NCBI GenBank assembly: GCA_009760855.2
Contig: WPIO01000060.1
Span: forward strand, 2,448,501 to 2,512,500
From: Cristatella mucedo
Taxonomy: Eukaryota > Bryozoa > Phylactolaemata > Cristatellidae
Length of the DNA: 64,000 nucleotides
Direction: 5' to 3'
The translations under genes were made by a program, and so were the position numbers. The notes under the pieces are model-generated. The model was not told where the DNA came from. It was given only the letters and a program-made list of their open reading frames with translations, and made no database searches. Below are positions 32,210 through 43,799 of the stretch, piece after piece; position 1 is the stretch's first letter, and each line of letters starts with the position of its first letter.

Positions 32210-33820
32210 ACGTTTAAATGACGGATTTGATTATCGACTTAATCCTACCCACAGCCCGTGCTGTAATCCTTGAGGCTGGTTCGAGAGAGGGTTTCCTCGG
32301 AAAGACGCCGTACCATCACCCGCAGAGAAGTTGAGTTTGCGAGTACAGTAATTGTGGTAGAGTAGTATGAGAAGAATAAAATTAAAAAGAATATTGGCAT
32401 TTAAAAAAATATTTTTTGTTGGGAAACTGAGCATCAATAAGCACTGTGTGCCATTAGGAGTGTGTGGGTGTATAGAGCTACTTAATATGTGCAGTTGATT
32501 TTGTTCGTGGATTGATAAACTGAATATGAATCTTATATATACCAAAGAATTAAGCCTTGGCTAAAATGCGTGCAATCGTCAAGGAACTCTGAACGCCTCC
32601 CTATAACTCGAGCCTACGGACGTAGCAAGCCTCAGACCCTCTTTTCTCGTCCTCGTCACCCCGACAATGACCCTGCGACCGAGAGTCGCCTTCTTCGGAG
32701 CAACCGTGTAGCCCAGGAGAGCCTAATCGATGCTGCGGCCGGCTGCCTATAGGGCCGGCGGTGTCTCGGCCGGAAATACGACCGACTGCAGACTCGCGAC
32801 CGTCGCGGGCGCTGAAGTAGCTTTGCGTTCGCTACTCGACGCGCGGTGCAGTCGTACGTAAGGAGTTCGCTCAGGGTCTAGCGTTCGACGAACGCTGGCA
32901 GCGCCGGACTGGGCTAAGTTCTCTTTTTCGCCGCTCACGTAGGACGTGCCATTCCCAGTCGACGACGGAGCGACCAGTCGCAGCAGGTGCCACGCTTCCG
33001 CGTCGCATCGGCAGCAGAGGCCTACGTAGGCGAGCAAAAGAAGTCAGTCCACGCTGCACTTGCGTCCAGCGGTGCTCCGTTTGACGACTGCAGCGTCGCC
33101 GCGCCGTCATGGGTGACGCAGGGCAAAGCTTTAAGGGACGTCGTGGCAAACAGGTCGCCGCCGGGCTAGGACGCTCCGGTTGCAAAGGCGAGGCGTAGCT
33201 GGTACCAGCGTTTATCTACGAGCTCGGCATGACGGCGTCGCGTGCAGCTACTCCACTCACCCGCTTCAAGTTGAGTGCACCCACGCGACCGAGAGCTACT
33301 GCAAAAGAGGCGAAAATGTCGCCATCTCTCCTGAGTAAACGTCGACTACGGCCGAACGGGACGACCGAATAGGGAGGCTCTTTTTTATGATAAATCTCGA
33401 GTATCATCGCGAATGATCTCAATTAAGTATAAGCGGTTATCTGCCGCTTGACAATTCTTCTTCGCACATCTCAGATGCCTATCACATTTCTGTGGGGATG
33501 TACCACAGCGACTCAGTTCCGGCAGGGAATCCTATGAATTATAGAGTTAGTGCTGGATGCGGCCATAACTCAGGCTTGTCAGCATAGAGCGCTGTCAGGC
33601 GACTTAATGAGCTGCAGGAATTTGAATTTATTACAGTCGCGTATTACAGTGCCTAGACAGACGTCTCGCAGGGTTAGCAAAGTTGTAGCCAGCCAAACTG
33701 TTCAAACTCATTTCGCTTTGAAGTCTTCCGCGACGACAACGCGTTAGGTGTTTTCTTGTACTGTGAAAGCCAGCCTACCAGTCTCAGGGATTAGAGCGCG
33801 GGCTGTTGGTGGGACTAATT
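32210..33820. other. copy 1-specific DNA, CpG-rich in the middle, no gene recognised
   Basis: Duplicate 2 has a long TA microsatellite in place of this stretch and the LINE and GA repeat after it. 32.6-33.4 kb is dense in CG dinucleotides and has overlapping 60-100 codon frames on both strands without recognisable domains. Confidence 0.4.
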
Positions 33821-33824
33821 CGGC

Positions 33825-34455
33825 CCTTTGGTGACCTCTCGTTGGACGAAAACATTACCTCCGCAATCAAGTCTTCCTACTTTAAGATATATAAAATTGC
33901 TGGATTTCGGGCTTTTTAGACACGGATACCACGTCTACGTTGGTCCATGCATTTGTGACATCCCGTCTTGACTTATGCAGCTCACTGCTTACTGGCCTAC
34001 CAGCATGTCCCCAGGCCAAGCATAGTACCACCCGCATTTCGGAATCCAGCAGTTAACCAATACCTCGTACGAACCTCAAATTCTTTGGAGACCATGCATT
34101 TAGTTCGTATGCTTCCAAAGCCTGGAACTCACTTCCGACTTGCGTCATAATATCCCATGACTTGACCGTGTTTAAAAAGAACTTAATAACACACCTATTG
34201 AGGACAGTATTTAGTGGGTCCCTGTGATTCTTCCTACATCTGCTTATGCGTGCTGACACTGTTGCATGCTGCCACTAACCCCACTTGCATGCTACCCGTG
34301 TGCATGTCACCCTTAACCACGCTATTCATGTTGTTTATCAAGCATATTACCACTCACAATTTAATCGTGTTTCCGTTTGCAGCAAATACAAAGCGCCTAG
34401 AATGAAATTGAGTTATTTTATGGTGTTTTATCAAGTGCATTATTATTAATACTAT
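33825..34455 (+). mobile_element. LINE family B 3' end, internally deleted
   Basis: Starts with GACCTCTCGTTGGACGA (LSLD region), carries RT C-terminal words, lacks part of the middle, and ends with the 3' UTR and ATT tail. Located within copy 1-specific DNA. Confidence 0.85.
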
Positions 34456-34635
34456 TGTTTTGAAAAAGACGAAGGTTTCGCTCTGAGCGTCATCTGACAG
34501 CACTTGACTCAGCCCACACATTCTAGAATAAGGGCGGTGTCTTCGCATTGGCTCTCGCTCTCTATCTATCCATTCTTTCCAATATCGCATGCCAACACCA
34601 TTATTCTGCTCATGCCGCAGTTGCACCTAATTCAG

Positions 34636-34665
34636 AAAGAGACAGAGAAAGACGGAGACAGAGAC

Positions 34666-34745
<80 letters not shown>
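34636..34745. repeat. (GA)n microsatellite
   Basis: About 85 bp of nearly pure GA preceded by GACAGAGA variants. Open frames over it are artefacts. Confidence 0.95.
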
Positions 34746-34747
<2 letters not shown>

Positions 34748-35000
34748 CGAGCTGGAGAGTGTGTGAGACGGAGAGCGAACGAGAGAGAGATACAAATAGT
34801 GAATAGGAGACCGACTGAGCCAGAGAGTAAAAAGAGATCACTTACTCAGCAAAGTAATAGCAAAGCGAAAATCGCAGCAGATTTTGAAAGCTTTTGGTGC
34901 TTTTCAAATGACTCGAAGCAACCACGAGCTCATAGCACAAGACAAGAGGCTGCGTCACAACAGACCTAGTCGCAGGCTGACGATGCCATCAATGACTCAC

Positions 35001-35064
35001 CAGCTTCAGCTACTCTGCAGCACAAGAGAATGAAACAGCAGCAGGCCGCAGCAAGCACGACCAT
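35001..35064 (-). CDS. predicted exon 1, signal peptide, paralog 1
   Basis: Coding part of exon 1, 64 nt: ATG at 35064, then MVVLAAACCCFILLCCRVAE, a short hydrophobic signal peptide with a cysteine-rich core. It ends in phase 1 at a consensus donor (G|GTGAGT, intron starts at 35000). Reading on into the intron meets a TAG 10 codons later, which favours splicing. The start is chosen because the same ATG, length and donor are present in paralog 2. Predicted intron 1 is about 10.3 kb and full of transposons (35000 to 24726). The linkage to exon 2 is inferred from phase, orientation and duplication. Confidence 0.5.
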
Positions 35065-35079
35065 CCTCGCTGTGCCACC

Positions 35080-35930
35080 TCTTAGCAACCGAGGTTTGTA
35101 ATGATCGACTACCGTCGGGTGGCTTCAGTGGGCGAATATTAGCGGGCCGCCCAAAGCGACGGCCCGCTCCAGCGTTCGCGTCGTCGTCGCTAGCGCATCC
35201 AGGCACAGTCTACAACTCTCCGCTCTCGCTGGAGCGAAATTCAAAGAGTTCTTTGTTCGTGCTCCTTTCTGCTTTTGCGGGCTGCTGAATTGCCTTCGCC
35301 AGAGCACACCGTTCGACGAGCGGCCTTTCACATGCAGTCTGCAGCGAGGACAGCTGAAAATGAAAGGTACAGCTGATAGATACACAGTGTCTGCGAGCGG
35401 CGGCGGAAATGGCACCGCTGCTGCCCCACAAGCCGCTCGCTAGCCTTTCTATTCGGCGGCGGTCGACTCTGGGCCTTGGAACTTTCAGTGGATGCGTGGC
35501 GGACGTCATCGACCGAAGCGGAAGCGACGGCGCTGCGCCAACTCGGTCAAAACGACCAAAAACATCGACCGTGCGAGCGAGCACACGTGCTAACTCGGCG
35601 CCGCTGAAGAAGTGAGCTGAGCCAGAGCGGCGTGGCGTGAAGGGGCTGGCGGAAAGACTCGGAGCACCGTCTTTCGGTCGCTCGCATTCTCACCCCACTG
35701 CTGTAGCGAGCCATCTAAGAGCCGCTTTTGTGCGAGGATTGGTGGATTGGCATTTCGGGTCGGCCTGCCAGACCGGCTAACGAGCTGCTCATCGAATACG
35801 AGGAACTGGCGCCGTAAAACGGAACGCGAGGGCGCTAAGGTGCTATGCTAATGATTCGTTTTTATGGCTGCGTAAAAGAACCAAATGTCTGTCTTGTCGC
35901 ATCACGCATACTGTACAGGGAGCACGTCCG
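35080..35930. promoter_or_regulatory. CpG-rich sequence upstream of exon 1 (possible promoter)
   Basis: Upstream of the predicted start on the minus strand the DNA is rich in CG dinucleotides and is retained in duplicate 2 (54.83-55.42 kb). A promoter or 5' UTR is plausible by position. No TATA box or initiator was identified. Confidence 0.3.
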
Positions 35931-36183
35931 TATGATTAGTGGCAGCCCGCTAAGAAAACTGACCCGTTCTCATTGAAAGAGCCAGTAGCCGTGACTGACC
36001 ACGGAAGGGTGGTCACAGTCAGCGTAATTCCCGTCTGGCGATGGCTCGCGTGCGACTCCGTCCGAGCAGCATAGACTACATTGACGCAAACTGCAGTCAC
36101 CTCTGTCGATGGATGCGTCTGAAGATTACCCACAGATGATGACCTGTCTCTAATTATGCTCACATGCACGTTTTTAGGAGGCA

Positions 36184-37175
36184 GTAATAATAATAATAAT
36201 AATGCACTTTAGCCTCAGAGAACTCAATATCTTTCTAGGCGCTTTATAATTGCTGCAGAGCGAAACGAGATTGAGTAATCAATAATATCATTCTTGATAA
36301 AAGAAATGAATAACACGGTTAGTGGCAGCATGCAACAGTGCCAGCACGCATAAGTACGTGAAAGACGAATCACAGGGACCCACTAAATACTGTCCTAAAT
36401 AGGTGTGTTTTTTAGTTCTTTTTAAACGTGGTCAAGTCAGGGGATGTTGTGACACAGTCAGGAGTGAGTTCCAGGCTTTGGAAGCCTACGAACTAAATGC
36501 ACGGTCGCCAAAGAATTTGATGTTTGTACGAGGGTAAACTGTTGGATTCTGAAAAGCAGGTGGTACTAAGCTTGGCCTGGTGGGGGATTAGATCTGAGAG
36601 ACTAGCTGGAGCCAAAGAATTAAGAGACTTAATAGTGAGCGACAAAACTTTGAAATCAAAACTTAGCTTGACTGGTAGCCACTGCAGGTCGGCTAGAAGT
36701 GGTGTGACCTGGCAACCGCGCCGCTCATGAGAGACAAGCCTAGCTGCAGATTTTTGCACCCGCTGTAAGTGCCTGATTGCATATTCCGGTAGGCCAGCAA
36801 GCAGTATGTTATAAAAGTCAAGAAGGGATGTCATAAATGCATTGACCAACTTAGACGTGGTATCCTTATCTAAGCAATCCCGAATGTTTGCAATGTTATG
36901 TATCTGAAAGTAGAAAGACTTGATTGTGGAGCTGATCTGGTAGTCTAACGAGACGTCACTTTGGAACATGACACCTAGATTTCAAGCTGATTCAACAGGA
37001 GATATGCTGGCAGAGCCAATTTTGAGCGTCAGCCTTTCCAATTTCTGAATCACACTGGGTTTGCCCATGACTAATAAGTTAGCCTTTATCATCGTTTACT
37101 TTAAGGTTATCATCGTTTAGTTTAAAGCAGTCAGCTATACTGACGAATTCTCGTTATGTCCTGTTTTTGAGGCAA
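36184..37175 (-). mobile_element. LINE family B, longer copy shared by both duplicates
   Basis: Minus strand: tail and 3' UTR at the left, then the RT C-terminus (LQRVQKSAARLVSHERRGCQ; frame 36493-36969) and part of the thumb region to about 37175. Duplicate 2 has it at the same site (55775-56850), so it inserted before the duplication. It serves as a ruler against the copy-specific insertions. Confidence 0.9.
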
Positions 37176-37936
37176 AGTTTGAGAAATACACATGAAAAAC
37201 GACATGAAAATTGACGATGGCCGTCAATTTTTGAGTCACCATTTCTCGACGACTGTAGAGCGTTTCAATGACTGAGTAGCAGAAATTGATTTAACGGTAA
37301 GCGGTCAAAATGCAACACGAACGAGCAATCAAGCTGTGCATGCTAACACGGACCTCGCATAAATTCCAGGCCAAGGGTAGTGGCGGACCTTCACTGTTTT
37401 GGCCTGATAAAAGACTATTCGGCTGTAGCGGCGTTCTTTAGTTTTTTATCAGTACCCACTTTCTGTGCCTGCAGCAGGAAGTCAGAGTGTATTTGTTAGT
37501 AGCCGCACCGTGAGACAATCTCATGCGACTTACTTATCCCATGCCGTTTAATATGCAGGAAAAAAAGGTTGGCTCAACCTTGGCCCAAAAGATGCGTTCT
37601 CCATCGAATAAAGTTTTCGCGACTGGCGCGTGGTCGTTGGAGTTCGCCTAATGGCGCCGGTGCAAGGCAGCAGCGGAGTTACCGAGTCGAGCGTTACGCT
37701 GCGAGCACGTCTGCAGAATTCTGCAAGCATTACGGGGAGTCGGTTGCGAGTTGCCGTAGGCATACAGCAGCCGAGGCTGTAGGCAGCTCAAGGGCAAGGG
37801 CGAGCGGAGCGAAGAATTCGTTAGCGAACGGAAATGCGTACGCAGACAGCGAGCGGCCTTAGAGAGGCGGGGCCGCGCCGCTACGTCCCCCAGCAGCTTT
37901 CGTCTCACTGCATGGATCCTGGCCCCCTTGAAGTAA

Positions 37937-37995
37937 AGTGTAAAGCGCCTAGAAAGAAATTGATTTCTCTGAGGGCGCTTTATCAAGTATCCCCC
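37937..37995 (+). mobile_element. LINE family B 3' terminal tail
   Basis: GTGTAAAGCGCCTAGAAAGAAATTGATTTCTCTGAGGGCGCTTTATCAAGTAT, the last 55 bp of family B with the ATT repeats lost. It marks the right end of duplicate 1. Confidence 0.8.
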
Positions 37996-38088
37996 GCGCT
38001 AAAGAGCGGCCTCGGGCGACTCATAGCGTGGTGCGGACCATTACTTGATTTCTCCGTAATACCTTCAGGTATTTCGCTGTGACTATTT

Positions 38089-39129
38089 ATGAGCTGTCCT
38101 CGGATATGCTACACAAAACAGGACCTGCTTAGCATAAGATGCGATGTCGCCATTAGTCGATACCTACCCGTGGGCCTTCTGCGGCGGGTTAGTGAGAACC
38201 TTCCTACATCCTGCGTTCGCCCTATCAACAGCTCGGCTATCAAACCTACGACTCGTAAGTTTAAAGTACTGAATAGTACTTGTTGCGGTAGTAGCCCACC
38301 CGCCGCAACCAAGCACGTTGTGAAACGTCGTCCGACGGCCGTTACCAAGGTCCGATTCAAATTCGAAGAGCCAGCGTCCGCCGGGCCGGACCCAAACGGT
38401 AGAGAATACGAGCCAGTTCATCGCCGTCGCCCAGTTGTTGGACAGCCTCTTAAATTCCGCCAACTAAATGTCCACTCGCTAAAAACCAAGGGGCTACTTA
38501 TCTGCGATCATGTGGTCCAGGAGAAGCTAGATGTATTTCTGCTTACCGAAACCTGGATGACGCCTTGCTCCACTAGCTGTATTTCCGAGACCACCCCAAT
38601 CGGGTTCTCATTCTATCAGTCCATGCGTTCTGACAAGGTTGGTGGCGAGGTTGCAATTGTTGCTCGCGAATCGTTAGGCTATAAAATGTGCAGTTTTTCG
38701 CATGGGTCATCGTTTGAACCGGTTGCTGTCAGGTCTTCATCAAAGACAATGCCTCTCACTGTTGTGATATACCGGCCTCCTTCAGGCTGTCTAAACTTGT
38801 TTATGGAGGAGTTTTCAGAGTTCCTCGCTAAAATATTTGTGTGTGACAGGCCGCTACTGATTGCAAGAGACTTTAATATTCACGTTGACAACCCTAGCAA
38901 CAGCCAGGTCCACTCATTTCTTGACTGTCTGGAGAATTTTGGTTTGGCCCAACGCGTTAATCATAACACCCACGTCGGTGGCCACATTCTAGATCTCGTG
39001 ATCACTAAGGATGTCCTCCCCACTGACTTTGTGGTGTGCCCAGTGACCCTCACAGATCATTGTTTGGTCTCGTTTACTGTTCCTGCTCTCTCGTACGTAC
39101 AGGGCAATGACACCCAGGAGCGCTCTTGA
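38089..39129 (+). pseudogene. LINE family A apurinic-type endonuclease region
   Basis: A 346-codon open frame. After an N-terminal stretch of about 125 residues comes the endonuclease: RQLNVHSLKTKG, DVFLLTETW with the catalytic Glu, VVIYRPPSG, RDFNIHVD and LTDHCLV with the Asp-His pair. The usual Gly of GDFN is Arg here, a change likely to be harmful. The frame ends 8 codons after SYVQGNDTQ, where a frameshift leads on to DKHAPVCSIRVQSRR in the next frame. The enzyme would nick the genomic target for reverse transcription. Confidence 0.85.
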
Positions 39130-41238
39130 CAAGCATGCTCCCGTTTGCTCTATCCGTGTTCAGAGTCGTCGAGATTCCTTTCGATTTACAAAAAAACTCC
39201 TTAAGATGCGCCGGGTTAAGCGCAGGCTAGAACGTCGTTTCAAGAAATCGAGGTCTGAGGCAGATCTAGTCAATTTTAAAGACTTCCTTCAAGTTTAAAC
39301 CCGAAAGCTTAAGAAACCAGGGCTTCTTTTTTCATTAGAAAGCTGAATTCCTGCCAGTCGGACACTAAACAGATTTATAAGACAGTAAACCATTTACTGG
39401 CCAATGCTGTGAGGTCTGACTCCCCAGATATTAAGGGCTCAGCCGAAAAGTTTTCAGCCTTCTTTACTGAAAAATGTGTGCACATTCGCGCCTCCATTGA
39501 GCCCCCCTGACCAAAGCAATCGCTGTTCCTCAACCTGTGACCTTCCTTAAAAGGTTCTCCGATGTTTCTGCCTGTGATGTGGCTGCCTTAATAGGGTCTA
39601 GCTAAAAGAGCTCGTCTCCTGAAGACCCTATACCTTAATCTCTGTGGTCTTCACTAGCAGACCAACTTAGCCCTGCCATAACTAAGATTTGTAATGCTTC
39701 TTTGGGAAAAGGGGTCGTCCCCAAGTCCTTCAAATCGACAATCGTTAGATCTATTCTTAAAAAGCCTGGATTAGACACAGAGGTCCTAACAAACTATCGT
39801 TCAGTTTCCCTTCTTCCGGTATTATCAAAGATTCTCGAAAAAATTGTTGCTAAGCAGCTGGTTGAACATATTGAAAATAATGGAATGTCAGAAACATTTC
39901 AATCAGAGTTCAAGAGGCAGCACTCTACTGAAACTGCTCTCCTCCGTGTTAACAATGACATTCTGTGTGGCAACGACGACGGGAATGTCACTGCCCTAGC
40001 TCGGCTAGATCTGTCTGATGCCTTTGACACCATTGAGCACGAAGTTCTGCTTGAACGATTGAGAAACAAGGATCGGTCTGGCAGACGAAGCACTGGTGTG
40101 GTTTAAATCATACTTGTCTGATCGTGTTCAATCCGTGTCGTGTGGGGGTCAGGTCTCACACACGAGAAGGTTCACCTGTGAAGTCCCTCAAGGGTCTGTG
40201 CTCGGTCCCTTGCTGTTCTCCATTTATACACAGCCTCTGGGAAAAGTGATTAAGGCCCATGGAATAGGATATCACTTCTATGCTGACGATACTCAGTTGT
40301 CATTGTAATTTAAACCGTCGGAATCTGCTGCAGCAATTGAGAAACTGAATGCTTGCCTTGCCGATATTCGATTCTGGATGTCGGAAAACTTCCTGAAATT
40401 AAATGATGATAAATCCGAACTGCCGCTCATAAGACACCCTAAGCGTGTGGCTGGATTAAAAGGCTTTGCTGTTCTAATAGGTGATGCTATTGTGCGACCT
40501 TCACCACGTGCTCGTCATTTAGGTGTCGTGTTCGACAGCTGCCTCAATTTCACAAGCTTCATTCAGAAGACTGCCTCTACAGCTAGCCATCACATCCGAT
40601 CCCTATCCAAGATTAGGAGCTATCTCCCACAGTGGTTTGTAAAAAATTTAACTGTCGCTTTAGTTCTGTCTTGGCTTGATTATTGTAATTCCCTTTTGGC
40701 TGGGCTACCAAAGAAAGCTATTATGCCACTACAGCGGACTATGATTATGGCTGCAAGGCTGGTCTTCAAGTCCCAGCGGTTTGAGCACGTGTCTCCTTTG
40801 CTGAAAGAGCTAGGATGGTTGCCGGTTGAGCAAAGGATACAGAGCAAAGTTCTTACGCTGACCCACAAGGCCAGCCACGGCTTGGCTCCTTCATACCTAG
40901 CTGAACTGCTGCACCAGTTTCACCTTCCTCACGCCCTCCGGTCCTGTATGGACGTTAAATTAGCTTGTACATTCCTCTGCTTGATGACCGTTGGCAACAG
41001 AAGCTTTAGCTCTGCAGGTCCTAGACTGTGGAGCTCGCTTCCACATTTCTTACGCTGCGACAACTACTCTCCTACTGCCGACTATGGCTCATCCGTTCCA
41101 GAGGTCCTGAGCTGCTACTTCCACGCTACTCACTACCTCAGCTGCTCTCCTGACTCTGCTATGCTTCCCACTTTCTCTATGTTGCGTGAGAGGAAATCTG
41201 TTGGCTGCCGAAGGCGTACCAAGCTGCTTAGGCTGTGA
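39107..41238 (+). pseudogene. LINE family A reverse transcriptase region, broken
   Basis: Fragments: RRVKRRLERRFKKS (39.1-39.3 kb), a badly broken link to about 39.7 kb, NYRSVSLLPVLSKILEKIV, ARLDLSDAFDTIEH (motif A), [15 protein letters not shown] (motif B region) and [10 protein letters not shown] (motif C, about 40275-40305) followed directly by TAA at 40306. The thumb and C-terminal part is intact (40378-41238, 286 codons, MSENFLKLNDDKSE onward). Catalytic aspartates are preserved but stops separate the pieces. Confidence 0.85.
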
Positions 41239-41594
41239 GTGTGCTACAGAAAATATCTTCTTCGTAAACCCAAATAGTGTTTATGGCTTTCTGAAGTTAC
41301 AGACGGAGATACATTACTAGCCGTTCCATTATTAAGCCGTACTTGAGCTTTAATCTCTCCCTACTTGCTAGCACGTTTAACTCTCTCATTTCCTTTGCTG
41401 CTTGTATCGGACACTCGTCCTTGAATGATAACATACCTTTTCAAGTTCATTGACGATACAAAACAATGTACAGGTTATGAGGTTGAGCTAATGTTACTCT
41501 AAAATTGGACAAACTACCTTTCAAGATCACCATCACCTTCACACTTCGTCTATGCTTCTATAACTTATCAATTGCATTTTCTCTGACCTGTTTA

Positions 41595-42180
41595 TTATGG
41601 CTCAGCTTTCTAAAAAAGCTCTGCAGCAAGGCTTATCTATTGTGAGTGTTGCATTTGCAACAGTACACTACTGCTCGCCAACCAGCACTGTCTACCAAGC
41701 GAGAAGCGTTAAGACATCGAGGTTTCTCACTCACTTTTCGGTCCGTTTATTTTCTGGATGTAGCCAGCGTATCAGAACTATTTTAATAAACAGTAATAAT
41801 ATTTCCCAAAGAAGGCATCGTGCCGCCGCTTTTTTCGCCGTCTCAAGTCGTTAAGCTGTTCCTCGAACCAACCTAAAATCTCTTGAAGACCGAGCCTTTA
41901 GCTCGCATGCTCGCCTGACGCCTGTAGCTCACTCCAGACTGGCTTTACGACAAATAATGACCTTTCGAAATTTAATACGCAGTAGAGCACGTACCGCTTG
42001 CTAAAGTAGTTGCTGGGTCCGTATGAATTGTCCTTCGTGTACTTATACGCGTGAAAACTGTGATAGTATCACTCAGCAAATGTCAGGATTCCGATACAGT
42101 ATACCGATGTAAAGTGCCTAGTTATAGCTTTAGGTATCTTAGCGCGCTATCCAAAGTCTTATTATTACTAACAAGGTTAG
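41595..42180 (+). mobile_element. old, diverged LINE family B-like copy
   Basis: Words such as GGCTTATCTATTGTGAGTGTTGCATTTGCAAC, CTCACTTTTCGGTCCGTTTATT and TGTAAAGTGCCTAGTTATAGC...GGCGCGCTAT-like sequence follow the family B order but with heavy divergence and small gaps. It ends in a short ATT run. It is probably an older subfamily. Confidence 0.6.
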
Positions 42181-42504
42181 CGTCTATGACGGCTCACGAC
42201 ATGGGGCTCATCAGGAGTTTGTCAAGGGTTCCCATGACAGTCAATGCTGAAATTCCTTCAGCATGCCTTATGTTCTATATCCTCCATTGCGCCTAACTCC
42301 ATTGCATTCTGGTGGATCATTTATTTTGTCTGTGTGCTTTGCCTACCCGTGCACGTCTGACAGAGTGCGGGGGTCCAACTAACCAGCGGTCGTGAGTGTT
42401 TTGTGTGCTTTTGCATACTTTTCGTAGCACGTCAACGGTGTCTTTATGCACGCTTTCTTTAGCACAATACCCAGATATCAGTTAGCTATTTGTTATTGAT
42501 TCTC

Positions 42505-42595
42505 TTGCTGTGAACTGTAAATCGCCTGAATAGTGACTAAGTTATCTCAGGTTTTTATACAGAAGACATTATTACATTATTATTTTTATTAATTT
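42505..42595 (+). mobile_element. LINE or SINE tail remnant
   Basis: ACTGTAAATCGCCTGAATAGTGACTAAGTTATCTCAGG...ATTATTACATTATTATT resembles the terminal 80 bp of the family B and SINE elements. The upstream 3' UTR is barely recognisable. Confidence 0.5.
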
Positions 42596-42599
42596 ACTC

Positions 42600-43720
42600 G
42601 CGAATAACGTCACGACATTCTTGAATTTTTGAGATTTAAATGAAATATCAAAACGCACATGTTCCTCACAGAATTTTATCGGTCCGTTTGCATTATCCTT
42701 GTATGGGTATGCAGGTTTACACTGTGCATGTTATTATTATAGTGAAGTGATATGCTTCCTTTGCAGAATATGTTGAGTGAGTAGTAAGGGATTTATTCAC
42801 TTAAAGTGAAATTCGAACTTCTTAATATTACAAATTATGTTCCCATTAATATACTTATAACAAAATATATTCCATCGGCAGTGAGTCTGAATCTCGGTTT
42901 GTAGGAAATAGAGACAGATTTAGACAGAGCTGGGGCTACCTGTGAGCACCATGTGCAAGATGGATGAGTAAAATGAGAGGGAAGAAGTAGGAATAAAATG
43001 GCAGTGATTTTAAAACGACGTGCCTGAGCCTGATCATCAAACCGGTCCGAAATGGGATCGAAATTGGGATCGCTGCCAAGAGTCAGTCCAAGGCAGCTAG
43101 CTGCAGCACAGGCTGAGAATGGCTGGAGCGGATTTCGCTGCCGATTTTATCACGGTCGTCAACATTATCCAGACTGCTATCAAATGACTAAACAACTCTC
43201 TGGACTTGTTTAACGTTCGAGCTCTTGCATCATTGGCTGTCTGCGAGCGCTGCTAGCGTGATCGAAATTGGGGCACGCGGAGGGGCGCAAGGTCGAGCGG
43301 CACGTGGAGGGGCACGCTGTGGGGCACACGCTACGTGCCTACTGAGATGCATCGCTCAGGCATGCACTCTTGCACAACCTCGACCTAGGCATTATCAGGC
43401 GGCAAAGTCAGTTTCGGAGAACCTAACAAGGAAGCGATTTGGTGAGTGGTCCACATTGCCCGTCAGTTCATTGGTTAATGAAGCCTAGATCTCTTCATAG
43501 GCTGAGTAATCGACCGGCAAACGTGGTTTACAGTGGCTCCTGTGCGACAGGCACCACCGTCGATACGCAAGTCCTGGGTTCTGGCTGCTGCTGGGCTAGA
43601 ATATATCGAATCGAATCTATGCCCGTGCATGAGCTCAAATGCAGCGATCAGAAATCACGCTGGGCTGCTTCTACAGGCCGATGTGCAGGTTGAGGTTGGC
43701 GTGGGAGGGCGATGAAAGCC
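42600..43720. other. intergenic, nothing recognised
   Basis: No repeat family or coding signal is recognised. A GGGGCACG-rich patch lies at 43270-43330. Confidence 0.45.
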
Positions 43721-43721
43721 G

Positions 43722-43796
43722 GCAGCAGCAGCAGCAGCAGCGACGGTAGCGACGGTAGCGGCTGCCGCAGTGGCAGCAGCAGCAGCAGCACCAGAT
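43722..43796. repeat. (CAG)n trinucleotide repeats
   Basis: Two CAG/GCA runs flank a GACGGTAGC tandem pair. No open frame of interest crosses them. Confidence 0.9.
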
Positions 43797-43799
43797 AAC

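Larger units (their letters stand above)
18730..37930. repeat. segmental duplication, copy 1
   Basis: This block aligns by eye, in the same orientation and order, with 46925-57615. Matching stretches include 19030-19840 with 47390-48215, 20735-21795 with 48280-49385, 23465-25740 with 49500-51660, 28265-30175 with 52035-54160, 31915-32205 with 54145-54425, and 34799-37920 with 54544-57610. Copy 1 is longer because of extra sequence: two LINE insertions, a block at 22.54-23.44 kb, the R2-like 3' end and neighbours at 25.76-28.26 kb, 1.7 kb at 30.2-31.9 kb and 2.6 kb at 32.2-34.8 kb. It contains a full set of exons of the predicted secreted-protein gene. Confidence 0.9.
38005..41325 (+). mobile_element. 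LINE family A, near full-length ORF2 (CR1/L2 type)
   Basis: The most complete retrotransposon in the window. Endonuclease and reverse transcriptase are in order, followed by a 3' end with GTTACAGACGGAGATACATTAC, the family A terminus also seen at 51.68 kb and 46.1 kb. Open frames are separated by stops and frameshifts, so it is inactive. The family assignment to the CR1/L2 group is by motif resemblance ([31 protein letters not shown]). Confidence 0.9.

Noticed and set aside
38109-38463. Minus-strand frames over the LINE endonuclease ORF
   Set aside because: Shadows of the sense-strand LINE coding region.
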